The position numbers and the translations under genes were made by a program. Source: CAVTOA01 sp963736285 (lineage in GTDB: Bacteria > Actinomycetota > Actinomycetes > Mycobacteriales > QHCE01). From it: a DNA stretch of 64,000 nucleotides. Positions within the stretch are counted from its first letter, which is position 1. Each line of letters opens with the position of its first letter. Location: contig CAVTOA010000003.1 in NCBI GenBank assembly GCA_963736285.1, positions 930,001-994,000 of the forward strand, read 5' to 3'. Shown here piece after piece: positions 52,064 to 60,922 of the stretch. Below the pieces are notes generated by a model. The model saw nothing but the letters and a program-made list of their open reading frames with translations. It did not search any database and had not been told where the DNA came from.

Positions 52064-54986
52064 CTAGCAGTGGCTCCCGCTCACCGCGACGACCGTGCGC
52101 GAGAAGCCCACGATGTCGATGCCATCGTCGCTGACTACGGCCGTAACCGTATCGGCATAGGTCTCGCCTAGAGACTTGAACTCTCCACTGGGGTAGGCGG
52201 CGCCGGGATGTATGTAGTAGATATAGCCCTCGGTGCTTCACATGAGTTGCCGTCAGCGTTTTCCGACGAGTTGGAGGCGTGCTCTTTCTCTGTCACGCTG
52301 AAGGTGACCACCGAGCTTCCGCCACTTAAGTACACGGCATTCGCATTGCTACCGGCCGAGAACTGGATCCGCACGAAAATGTGGTTGATCGCGTAGTTGG
52401 TGAGGTCGCCCTGGTTCTTTTCGACCAAATCACTGGTGTTCTTGCCAGGCTTGAATTCCTTGTCATTTTTGCCATTGAGATAGTCGGCATAGCGCTGAGA
52501 AAGATTGGAGACAATTATTTGTTGTCGTTGCCGGTCTTCTTGGGACGGCGGCTTAGCGAACCCATCGCTGTCAGTAGGTATGGGTGTGGTCATCTTGTTG
52601 TCGTACTGCACGCCGATCAGGGTCGCTTTCCAGATCTCTTGTGCGGACGTGCGAGCAAACGCGATAGTGAGGTAGTAGTTGCCGTCGGCATTGTCAGTGA
52701 CGTGTCCAAATGCGACGAACGTGGCGGGGAACTTATACTGTCGCGCCACCGCGACTCTGTCGACAGTGAGCGGGAGTTTGTTGACCGCCGGACGATCTTC
52801 TTGCTCAAGTCCTAGCTCGCTCGCCTGTTTGGTGGCCGGACCAGCCGTGTGGCTCGCGTAGCTGTCGTTTTGCACGGTCCCCCAGAATTGAACGAAAACC
52901 GTCTTGGCTTCGCTAGGGGTGATGATCTCTTTCGCTTCTGCGCGCGGTGTGGCTTGGGCGATGACAGCGGTCGCGGTGACGACCGTTGCAACCGCCGCTC
53001 CGGCGACGATCTTCAGCGCCGTTCCAAGCTTGCCCACGGTGGACGCGGTGGCGGCGCTACTGCTGGCAGTTGTGGTGCTCGCACCGGTGGCGCCTACTGC
53101 ACCACTGCTAGTGACGCCCATGCCAGTCCCGCCGGCAACGGTCGCCCCGGACCCCGTGCCGACACCTGATGCCACCGCGGTGCCCGGCGCGATACTCGCT
53201 CCCGCCGCGGGCGTCGCCGCGGCGCCGGCCGTCGCGCCCGCCCCAGCTCCCGCGCCGAGGGCCCCGGCGGCCCCAGTCACGCTGGTGAGGATCGCCGATA
53301 CTGCTCCACTCAAAGCGGAACGAGCGCCCCATTCGGAGCCGTAGGCGGTGATCGCGGCGTCTTCTAGCGCTGCCAGGAACGCATTGGTGTCGGGGTAGCG
53401 CAGCATGGGGTCTTTGACGGTCGCGGTGGCGACGACAGCTGCCAGCGCTGGGTGCACATTGTCGGTGATGGCCAGATCGGGCGGCGGCATGTGGAGATGC
53501 GCGTCCAAGGTGGACCGAATGGTGGGGCCGGTAAATATTTTGCGGCCGGTTAGCAGTTCCGCCAGGATCACCCCGCAGGCGTAAATATCGCTGCGGGGGT
53601 TAAGCGGCTGGTCGGTAATTTGCTCGGGGCTCATGTACGACGGCGAGCCCTCAACATCGCCCCCGGTCACCGCGCCAGGGCGCACTAGTCCGTAGTCGAT
53701 CAGCCGAGAGACACCATGGAGGTCCACCAGAATGTTGTCCGGTTTGACGTCCCGGTGCACCAGGCCATGCTCGTGAATATGGCCGAGCCCATGGAGTGCG
53801 CCACGAAGAACCCCAAGCGCTTGCTCGCCGGTCAACCGTCGGTAGGTGCGCAGCAGCTGTCGAAGCGTGACACCCTCGACAAGTTCCGTGACGATGGTGA
53901 TTTGGCCTGGTACGGAGAGAAAGTCCAATAGCGGCACACAGTTGGGGTGCGAAAGCCGCCGCATCAACTCTGCCTCGGCGAAGAAGCGGTGCACGAAATT
54001 CATGTCACGGCATAGCTCGGGGCTGAGGACTTTGAGCGCCACGGCCCGACCGTTGAGCGGGTCAATGGCGCGGAAAGTAGTGCCGCTAGCCCCCTTACCC
54101 AGGACCGCTTGTAGCTGGTAACGGCCAATGACGGCGCCGGCAGGCAGCGCCTTATAAGGACTCTTCGCCACTGTGACGCGGCCACGACGGAACGACAACA
54201 GCGTCAGGGCCGCAAATGCGATGGCCACGATCGGCGAGAGCAGATAGCCCCAGCTGTTAGTGGTGGCGAAGGTGCCGGACTCGTACAGCACAAACGCCTC
54301 GCCGAACCCAGCAATCGCTCCTAACAGGAACGCGATCACCGCTTTGGCCGCCCTAGGCCCACGGCGTCGTCGCGCAACGAAGACCCCCACGACGCTGCCC
54401 GCCAGGGCCAGCAAAAAGCCACCTGCGCCGAAGAAGGTCGTGAGCGGATGCCGGGTGGTTTGCACGGTGAGGCTTAGGTCGCATGTGGAGCTGTGTGCGT
54501 CTACGCCGACGCGCCGCACCGCATTGTCGGGTGCGGTGAACGGGCCATTGACGGATCGCGTTCGAGTTTTGCTGGAGGTCTCGGAAGTCTGAGAGGACTT
54601 GCTGGTCGTGACGCCGAGAGTCGTCGTGGTCATGGTCTGGTCGGTGCCGACACTTTTGGTGGACTCAACCATGACCACTAGGTGACTGCCCGGTTTGACC
54701 TGCCAGATGTCTTGGTCTGTGAGGCGAACCGCTTTGGCTTTGCCCGTCACACCTTTTTTGCTGAGCTCTGCGGCTGCGTCGCGCGCTGACTTGCTGAGGA
54801 TGCGCTGTAGCCGGTCACCGTGCAACCACCAGTGGTGCCGGCGTTGGCTTGCCCTGCGAGAGGTAACGAAAGCAGGAGCCCGCCCGCTATGCCGAGCCCA
54901 ACGGTGAGCCAGCGGCGCCAATGTGGTGACACCGCACGGTTGCGCCTGGACGGAAAAATGGCACGGCGGCGGGGATGTGACAGCAC
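52064..54986 (-). CDS. membrane Ser/Thr protein kinase with exported N- and C-terminal domains, two frameshifts
   Basis: The likely gene starts at GTG 54986 with a signal peptide (WLTVGLGIAGGLLLSLPLAG, cut near ANAG). A base lost near 54820 shifts to the main frame: an exported region, three membrane helices (ending SPIVAIAFAALTLLSFRRG), then the kinase: VLGKGASGTTFRA, ALKVL, HRDVKPDNILVD, DYG in place of DFG, SPSYMSPEQ. An Ala/Gly/Thr-rich linker, another membrane helix (IVAGAAVATVVTATAVIA) and an exported C-terminal domain follow. A second shift near 52235 leads to GEFKSLGETYADTVTAVVSD and the stop at 52064. About 970 residues if repaired. Confidence 0.75.
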
Positions 54987-55135
54987 GAGTTGAGCCTAAT
55001 CCGTGAGTACTGTGCACATTTGAGTACCCGTGGAATCTGTGGCGCACTGTTATCAACCGCGTGGGACAAACCATAACGTCTACCGCATGTAGACCCCTGC
55101 GGCTAACTGGCTGCGGGCCAGGTAAAGTCCGCAAG

Positions 55136-56224
55136 GTGAGAAATGTGGACACCGCAGCCTCGTATTCATCGATCTCGTCCGAGACGGGGTCTTCCGGCCT
55201 CAGTAGCATTTGTCCCGGTTTGCCGGGGGACAGGCGCGGACCTTCTGGGAGCTTTCCCACGGTTCGTCCTCGACGATTGCGCCGAACCGAGCCATTGCGG
55301 CGGCTCGTTGCGGAGACTCGGCTGCACCCAGCTGAGCTGGTGTTGCCTCTCTTTATTAAAGAAGGCCTGACCGAGCCACGGGACATCTCGAGCCTGCCCG
55401 GTGTGCAACAGCACAGCATGGATTCATTGCGACGGGCAGCAGCCGAGGCGGTCGCGGCCGGTGTCGGGGGCCTCATGCTTTTCGGTGTTCCGGCAGAGCG
55501 CGATGCGGTCGGCAGCGCGGGCACAGACACTCATGGGGTGTTGCAGCGCGCCATCGCGGGCGTGGTGCAGGAGGTAGGCGCGGATACGGTCGTCATGAGC
55601 GACCTGTGCCTCGACGAATTTACCGACCACAGTCACTGCGGCGTCCTTACTAAGACCGGCGAGGTCGACAACGACGCGACCCTGCTGCGCTATGCCGAAA
55701 TGGCAGTAATCCAAGCCGATGCTGGGGCGCACGTGGTGGGCACCTCCGGAATGATGGACGGCCAGGTTGGGGTAGTGCGGGCAGCTCTCGATGCCGCAGG
55801 CCACACCGACACGGTCGTCCTTGCTTATGCCGCCAAATATGCCTCGGGGTGCTACGGGCCATTCCGTGAAGCAGTCGAGTCGACATTGCAGGGCGACCGC
55901 AAGACCTATCAGCAGGACCCCCCCAACGCGCGGGAGGCGCTACGCGAGGTTGCGTTGGATCTCGCCGAGGGCGCTGACATCGTCATGATCAAGCCAGCAT
56001 TGCCCTATTTGGACATTGTCCGGACCGTCGCTGATGCGGTGGACGTGCCGGTCGCCGCGTATCACGTGTCTGGCGAATACGCGATGGTGGAGGCGGCCGC
56101 AGCCAACGGCTGGATCGACCGCGACTGGGTCATTGACGAGTCGCTCACCAGCATCAAACGCGCCGGCGCCAACATCATCCTCACTTACTGGGCTACTGAG
56201 GTTGCTCAACGACTGAACGGCTAA
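55136..56224 (+). CDS. hemB: porphobilinogen synthase HemB
   Basis: An enzyme of 362 residues that condenses two aminolevulinates. The two active-site lysines are in LAYAAKYASGCYGPF and DIVMIKPALPYLD; the metal-site region is DLCLDEFTDHSHCG. The family-like part begins FPTVRPRRLRRTEPLRRLVAE; about 45 preceding residues are Ser/Gly-rich and atypical. I chose GTG 55136, but the true start may be downstream. The frame is intact. hemL follows after 9 bp. Confidence 0.93.
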   Translation: MRNVDTAASYSSISSETGSSGLSSICPGLPGDRRGPSGSFPTVRPRRLRRTEPLRRLVAETRLHPAELVLPLFIKEGLTEPRDISSLPGVQQHSMDSLRRAAAEAVAAGVGGLMLFGVPAERDAVGSAGTDTHGVLQRAIAGVVQEVGADTVVMSDLCLDEFTDHSHCGVLTKTGEVDNDATLLRYAEMAVIQADAGAHVVGTSGMMDGQVGVVRAALDAAGHTDTVVLAYAAKYASGCYGPFREAVESTLQGDRKTYQQDPPNAREALREVALDLAEGADIVMIKPALPYLDIVRTVADAVDVPVAAYHVSGEYAMVEAAAANGWIDRDWVIDESLTSIKRAGANIILTYWATEVAQRLNG

Positions 56225-56233
56225 CGCGGAGCA

Positions 56234-57542
56234 ATGGCTATCACCGACACTTCTCACGACGCTTCTCAGCAGTGGTTCTCTCGGGCACAAGAGGTCATTC
56301 CGGGCGGAGTGAACTCGCCCGTGCGGGCGTTCGGCGCGGTCGGCGGCGTTCCCCGGTTTTTCGCCCGCGGCGAGGGACCCTATCTGTTTGATGTGGACGG
56401 TCACCGTTACGTCGACCTCGTCTGCTCCTGGGGTCCGCTGATACTGGGGCATGCGTACCCCGCGGTGGTAACCGCATTGCTCGAAGCCGCAGTTCGTGGC
56501 ACATCTTTTGGTGCTCCTAGCCCAGCCGAGGTAGAGCTGGCGGAAGAGATACAGCGCCGAGTCGCCCCCGTCGAGCAGGTTCGGTTGGTCGAACTCTGGC
56601 ACCGAGGCAACGATGAGCGCTATTCGATTGGCGCGGGGTTTCACAGGTCGCAGCAGGGTAGTGAAGTTCGCGGGTTGTTACCACGGACATGTCGACGCGC
56701 TATTAGCCAATGCTGGCTCAGGAGTGCTCACCTTCGGCTTGCCAGACTCGCCAGGTGTAACCCGTGCGACCGCCGCCGAGACTCTGGTGTTGCCCTACAA
56801 CGACATCGACGCGGTGCACGCGGCCTTCGCCGAGCACGGTGACGACATCGCTTGTGTCATCACCGAAGCGGTGCCGGCAAACATGGGTGTGGTGCCGCCA
56901 CTGCCGGGCTTCAACCAGGCACTACGCGATATCTGCCATGCCCACGGCGCACTGTTCATTGTGGACGAAGTCCTCACCGGTTTCCGACTGTCGCCGGCTG
57001 GCTGGTTCGGCGTCGAAGGTGTGGCCGGCGACCTCTTTACCTTTGGAAAAGTAATGGGCGGTGGGTTGCCCGCCGCCGCTTTCGGTGGCCGGGCAGACGT
57101 AATGGCGCAGCTCGCTCCCGCCGGTCCGGTGTATCAAGCAGGCACGCTGTCCGGAAACCCGCTGGCCTGTGCTGCCGGGCTGGCCACGTTGCAGCAGGCG
57201 ACGCCCGCCGTCTACGACAAGCTCGACAACGCCGCCGATGTGCTGGTCACAGGGGTGGCTCGCGCGTTGGCGGAGGCGGGGGTGGCGCACCATATCCCTC
57301 GGGCCGGCAATCTCTTCAGCGTTTTCTTCGGCGACAACGGCCAACACGATGCCCCTCGATTCGCCGCTTTCTTCCATGCCATGCTGGACCAAGGCGTCTA
57401 CCTGCCCCCGAGCGGTTTCGAAGCCTGGTTTGTGTCCGCCGCCCACGATGACGAAGCACTGGAACACATTCTTGCGGCATTGCCGCGGGCTGCCCGAGCT
57501 GCGGCAGCGGTAGAGGCAGAGCCATCGGCGGCTACCTCGTAG
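56234..57542 (+). CDS. hemL: glutamate-1-semialdehyde 2,1-aminomutase HemL, frameshifted
   Basis: A PLP enzyme of the C5 heme pathway, about 435 residues if repaired. Part 1 has VIPGGVNSPVRAFGAVGG and LVCSWGPLILGHAYP. After VRLV an extra G at 56591 breaks the frame exactly inside the NSGTEATMSAIRLAR motif; the next frame continues FAGCYHGHVDALL, then FIVDEVLTGFR, and the PLP lysine in FTFGKVMGGGLPAAAFGG. Without repair no active enzyme is made. It lies 9 bp after hemB. Confidence 0.92.
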
Positions 57543-57590
57543 CACGCGGTAGAACAGCTCATAGAACGAAGCCTTCGTGATGAGGAGATC

Positions 57591-58247
57591 ATGAGTCAAC
57601 CGGTTCGCACAGTTGTCCACGTGATCCGTCATGGCGAAGTGCACAACCCGAACGGCATTTTGTACGGCACCGCGCCCGGTTTTGTCCTGTCTGCTCGCGG
57701 TGAACAGATGGCATCTGCGGCAGCGAACTATCTAGCTGGATGCGACATCCAAGCAGTGGTGGCGAGCCCACTGGAACGAGCCCAACAGACCGCCTACCCC
57801 GTGGCGTCACAACAGGGCTTGCCGATCGCCACAGACGAACGACTCATCGAAGCATGGAATTTCTTTGCCGGGCGCACGGTCACCCGCAGCGACCTGTACC
57901 GGCATTTCTACAAGCTGTACAACCCATTCCGGCCCTCATGGGGCGAGCCTTACCGTCATATCGCGGCCCGGATGACGGCAGCGGTCGCCAACCTGCGCCG
58001 CCATGCGGCAGGCCGGGAGGCAGTGGTCGTGAGCCATCAGCTTCCTATATGGACGCTGCGGCTATCGCTACAAGGCAGGCGGCTGTGGCACGATCCGCGA
58101 AACCGAGAATGCGCCCTCGGCAGCATTACCTCGCTCCGGTTCGACGACGACAAACTGGCGTGGGTCGACTACCACGTTCCCGCGCCGGAGTTGGTAGCCG
58201 CGGCGCTAGCCGAGGACCAAGAAAAGAAACGCCTGGTGAAACGATGA
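57591..58247 (+). CDS. histidine phosphatase family protein
   Basis: A 218-residue phosphoglycerate mutase-like enzyme (Rv0525 type): VVHVIRHGEVHNPNGILYG carries the phosphohistidine, ASPLERAQQTA the substrate loop, and VVVSHQLPIWTLRLSL the second histidine. The substrate is unknown. It heads the cytochrome c maturation operon and overlaps a 53-residue ORF by ATGA. Confidence 0.88.
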   Translation: MSQPVRTVVHVIRHGEVHNPNGILYGTAPGFVLSARGEQMASAAANYLAGCDIQAVVASPLERAQQTAYPVASQQGLPIATDERLIEAWNFFAGRTVTRSDLYRHFYKLYNPFRPSWGEPYRHIAARMTAAVANLRRHAAGREAVVVSHQLPIWTLRLSLQGRRLWHDPRNRECALGSITSLRFDDDKLAWVDYHVPAPELVAAALAEDQEKKRLVKR

Positions 58248-58405
58248 CTTCACAATTTTTATCCCCTCTTATCGGCACGCTCGTCGAGCTTCCCGCTGGA
58301 ACATTTCTCCGCGGCTTGCGTACCCTCGTACGCGGCGCCTTGTTCGAAATGTCCCAGCAGAACCCTCGCCTTCAAAGCCGAACGGCCTCACGAAAGGTGC
58401 GATGA
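58244..58405 (+). CDS. 53-residue small protein in the ccs operon
   Basis: A short ORF coupled on both sides: its ATG (58244) overlaps the phosphatase stop and its TGA (58403-58405) overlaps the TlpA-like ATG, both as ATGA. The product starts MTSQFLSPLIGTLVELPAGT, then FLRGLRTLVRGALFEMSQQN and a basic tail. It is amphipathic with a possible membrane-surface helix. I recognise no family. Confidence 0.6.
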   Translation: MTSQFLSPLIGTLVELPAGTFLRGLRTLVRGALFEMSQQNPRLQSRTASRKVR

Positions 58406-58977
58406 AGAGGTCTTGGCTTGCTGGTTTGGTGGCGGTGTTGGTTTTTGCTGGTGGGTGTAGCGCGGGTTCGGACTCAGTGGACCAACAAGCGGGTGGCGAA
58501 AATCGCTATGTGGCCGGCGACGGCACGGTGTCCCGGTATTCAGTGGGGAAGCGCCCTGCGGCGCCACAAGTCTCTGGCTCCCTATTGGACGGAAAGAAGT
58601 TTGATTTAGCCAAATACCGCGGCAAGGTAGTGGTGTTCAACTTTTGGGGAGAATGGTGCGCACCCTGCCGAGCTGAGGCGCACAATCTCGAACAGGTTTA
58701 CACAGCGACTAAAGACAGCGGAGTGCGGTTCATCGGTGTGAATGTGCGCGATTCCCGAGATCGAGCCAAAGCATTCGAACACTCCTACGGCATTACTTAT
58801 CCGAGTATTTTCGATCCCGACGGTCGGGTAGCGCTTACCTTTCGAAAGACCCCGCCTAATTCAATTCCGTCGACCATCGTGATTGACCGAAAAGGTCGAG
58901 TCGCCGCAGTGTTCCGCAAAGCTCTTCTTACGGAAGATTTGCAGCCAGTAGTGGAGCAGGTCACCAAAGAAAAATAA
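58402..58977 (+). CDS. TlpA/ResA-like thiol-disulfide lipoprotein
   Basis: 191 residues. The lipobox VFAGGCSAG predicts a lipid-anchored cysteine at residue 19. The thioredoxin domain has FNFWGEWCAPCRAEAHNLEQ with the redox pair WCAPC and the cis-proline in SIPSTIVIDRKG. It reduces or relays electrons to apocytochrome c outside the membrane, in partnership with CcdA (Rv0526 type). Here CcdA is 3.5 kb away because of an insertion. Confidence 0.93.
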   Translation: MKRSWLAGLVAVLVFAGGCSAGSDSVDQQAGGENRYVAGDGTVSRYSVGKRPAAPQVSGSLLDGKKFDLAKYRGKVVVFNFWGEWCAPCRAEAHNLEQVYTATKDSGVRFIGVNVRDSRDRAKAFEHSYGITYPSIFDPDGRVALTFRKTPPNSIPSTIVIDRKGRVAAVFRKALLTEDLQPVVEQVTKEK

Positions 58978-58984
58978 AACTTGT

Positions 58985-59245
58985 TTAGATGTCCCGCCAA
59001 GGTGATTCCGTTTCCGCGCGGGCTGCGGCGGTGACCTCCGTCGCGGAGACTTTAGCTCGTTCAGGGCGATTGGCTGCCCGCTGCAACACCTCGGCAACCG
59101 TGAGTCGAATGCCTTGTTGAACAATGACATCCATTTCTTCTGCACTAGTGGCGTCACCATCAGAAATGGGTTTTTTGACTTCGGCTAGCCGGCGTTGATC
59201 TTTGAAATTGAGGAGAAGTAACAACGTTTCGATCACCGTTGCCAT
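58985..59245 (-). CDS. small hypothetical protein
   Basis: About 86 residues from the ATG at 59245: ATVIETLLLLLNFKDQRRLA, EEMDVIVQQGIRLTVAEVLQ and a polar end. No family or ribosome site is recognised. It converges on the TlpA-like gene; the nested palindromic repeat lies just before its start. It is part of the insertion that splits the cytochrome c operon. The coding call is tentative. Confidence 0.4.
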   Translation of the reverse strand: MATVIETLLLLLNFKDQRRLAEVKKPISDGDATSAEEMDVIVQQGIRLTVAEVLQRAANRPERAKVSATEVTAAARAETESPWRDI

Positions 59246-59259
59246 GCTAACCATTTTGT

Positions 59260-59314
59260 TTTTTGCGGATTGCCCGCAAATTTTGCGGCAAAAATTGCGG
59301 GCAATCCGCAAAAA
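59260..59314. repeat. nested palindromic repeat, copy 2
   Basis: 20-bp perfect arms at 59260-59279 and 59295-59314 (TTTTTGCGGATTGCCCGCAA). The loop is a second palindrome (TTTTGC-G-GCAAAA). It shares the GCGGATTGCCCGCAA arm and the nested design with the copy at 35694-35742. Its position, 140 bp from the IS end, is outside the IS. Confidence 0.85.
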
Positions 59315-59453
59315 GCGGGCAGGCACCCTGGGGTGAGGGCCAGCGAGAGTTCGTTGACTCGACGAACCCGCAGCTCAGACGTGCATACGACCGGTACGTT
59401 GGTGGAGGTGCTTCTCTGAAGCATAGGATTCTGTTACCGACAATTGGTTGCGC

Positions 59454-59461
59454 ATGATGGC
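59454..59461. repeat. IS target-site duplication, left copy
   Basis: ATGATGGC directly precedes the left inverted repeat and is repeated at 60923-60930 directly after the right one. Eight bases is the normal ISL3-family duplication length. Confidence 0.9.
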
Positions 59462-59473
59462 GGCTCAGCGAAG

Positions 59474-60787
59474 TTAGCGGGGGTTGAGGTGTCCTCGGGT
59501 GCGTCGGGTGGTGGCGCAGCGGGTGCGTAGTCGTTGGTTGACGGGGTTGCGGAAACCGTAGGCGTCGCGGGCGACGGTCTTGATCACTCGGTTGGTGCCC
59601 TCGGAGCCGGCGTTGGTGATTCCGGTGCGGATGAATGCGAGGATCTGGGGCCACCAGGTCTGCACGGTGGTGGCCAGACGCTCGAGTTCGGGTAGGTCAG
59701 CGTTCGCGCAGCGGCGGTAGAAACGGTCAAGCAGTGCGGCGAGGCGTTCACGGTCCGGCTCGGTGCGGGCCAGCGCGAGTAGGTCGAGCAGGTCCTCCTT
59801 GGCGTTCCACGCGGCCAGGATCGGCAGGCCGATGCGTGCGGGTAGCGCGGACAGTTCGGCTTCGAGGTCGTCGACGTGCTCGGCGCGCATTCGGGCGGCG
59901 TTGCGGGTCAGCCGGTTGCGTAGTTCCCACTCGCGGTTGCCTTTGCGTCCGCGCCGGCCGCGGGCCTGCACGGTGACCCGGCGGCGGACCTCGGTGACGG
60001 TGGCGTTGGCCAGTTGGACGAGGTGGAAGTGGTCGACGACGAGTTGGGCGTGAGGCAGTACTCGCCCGACGGCGGACTTGAAGATCGTGCACATGTCGAT
60101 CGCGACGTAGCGCACCTGCTCACGCCACTGCCGTGGGCGTGCCAGGAGCCAGTCGGCCACGACCTGGGCGGTGCGGCCCTCGACCTGACCGAGCAGCCCT
60201 TGCCCGCCCGACAGATCGCAGAATCCGACGTGCCAGCGATCGACGGTGCTCTGCCATAGGCCGGTGGCCTCATCGAGCATGAATTTCGGTCGTCCCCGGC
60301 GGATCTCATCGATGCCCAGCACCTCGACCGGTTGCGGCTGCTCAGGCAGCACCGCGGCGGCATGCGCGGCGAACGCGGCGGCGACCACCGGCCAGGACAC
60401 CTCATGATCCCGCGCCGACTGCACCACCGTGCGCCCACCGTCGGCGACCGCCGCACCGGCCGCCGCCCGCAACCGCGCGGTCATCCGCTTACGCGCCGGC
60501 ACGGCAGACACCGCCTCGGTGAACGACCCTCGCCGGCAGCTGCGCTCATCACAACACCAGCGCCGCTTACACCATCGCAGGCTCGCCCGCCGCCCTCCCA
60601 CGGGCAGGTCACGCGGCCGGGTCACCCGCCGGCCCTTCGACCTACGCGCCAGTGTTCCGCACTCCGGACACCGCCGCGCCCGCTCATCCGCGGTGACCAG
60701 GTCCACCACCGGACCGTCCGACCCGTCGACAACCCCGACGACCGCCAGCCCGGCAAGACCCAACAGCCGGGTCGTATCCTCGACCAT
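59474..60787 (-). CDS. ISL3 family transposase
   Basis: 437 residues from ATG 60787. An N-terminal zinc knuckle (RCPECGTLARRSKGRR, then CKRRWCCDERSCRRG), then a helix-turn-helix region and the DDE catalytic domain: Asp in VEVLGIDEIRRGRPKFM, Asp in VAIDMCTIFKSAV with VVDHFHLVQLAN, and Glu in NAGSEGTNRVIKTVARDAYG. The frame is intact, so the element may be active. A longer start at 60841 is possible but less typical. Confidence 0.93.
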   Translation of the reverse strand: MVEDTTRLLGLAGLAVVGVVDGSDGPVVDLVTADERARRCPECGTLARRSKGRRVTRPRDLPVGGRRASLRWCKRRWCCDERSCRRGSFTEAVSAVPARKRMTARLRAAAGAAVADGGRTVVQSARDHEVSWPVVAAAFAAHAAAVLPEQPQPVEVLGIDEIRRGRPKFMLDEATGLWQSTVDRWHVGFCDLSGGQGLLGQVEGRTAQVVADWLLARPRQWREQVRYVAIDMCTIFKSAVGRVLPHAQLVVDHFHLVQLANATVTEVRRRVTVQARGRRGRKGNREWELRNRLTRNAARMRAEHVDDLEAELSALPARIGLPILAAWNAKEDLLDLLALARTEPDRERLAALLDRFYRRCANADLPELERLATTVQTWWPQILAFIRTGITNAGSEGTNRVIKTVARDAYGFRNPVNQRLRTRCATTRRTRGHLNPR

Positions 60788-60896
60788 GCCCGTGGCTCTT
60801 CTGTTGTGATCAGCTTGCCTCGACAACAAGATGATCACCAAGAGCCACGGGCACCCCTCACACCAGGGTCCACCCTGGACAGACCGACGCCATCAG

Positions 60897-60922
60897 CCGA
60901 CCCCCATCAACTTCGTTGAGCC
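60897..60922. repeat. right terminal inverted repeat of the ISL3 element
   Basis: On the minus strand it reads GGCTCAACGAAGTTGATGGG..., matching the left end GGCTCAGCGAAGTTAGCGGG... (59462-59487). The target duplication follows at 60923-60930. Confidence 0.88.

Larger units (their letters stand above)
59462..60922 (-). mobile_element. ISL3 family insertion sequence
   Basis: A complete 1,461-bp element. Terminal inverted repeats lie at 59462-59487 and 60897-60922, with 20 of 26 positions matching (outer end GGCTCA, then CGAAGTT). An 8-bp ATGATGGC duplication flanks it. It carries one intact transposase on the minus strand and is visibly richer in GC than the surroundings, which suggests recent arrival from a higher-GC actinobacterium. 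Confidence 0.93.

Noticed and set aside
54990..55530. Upstream extension of the kinase frame over the divergent hemB start
   Set aside because: About 180 codons are Ser/Arg/Pro-rich, overlap the hemB 5' end and lack a signal peptide; a proper signal peptide is found in another frame at 54986.
59263..59457. Plus-strand open frame next to the IS left end, reading through the nested palindrome
   Set aside because: Its N-terminal half is simply the translated palindrome, and no start site is present.
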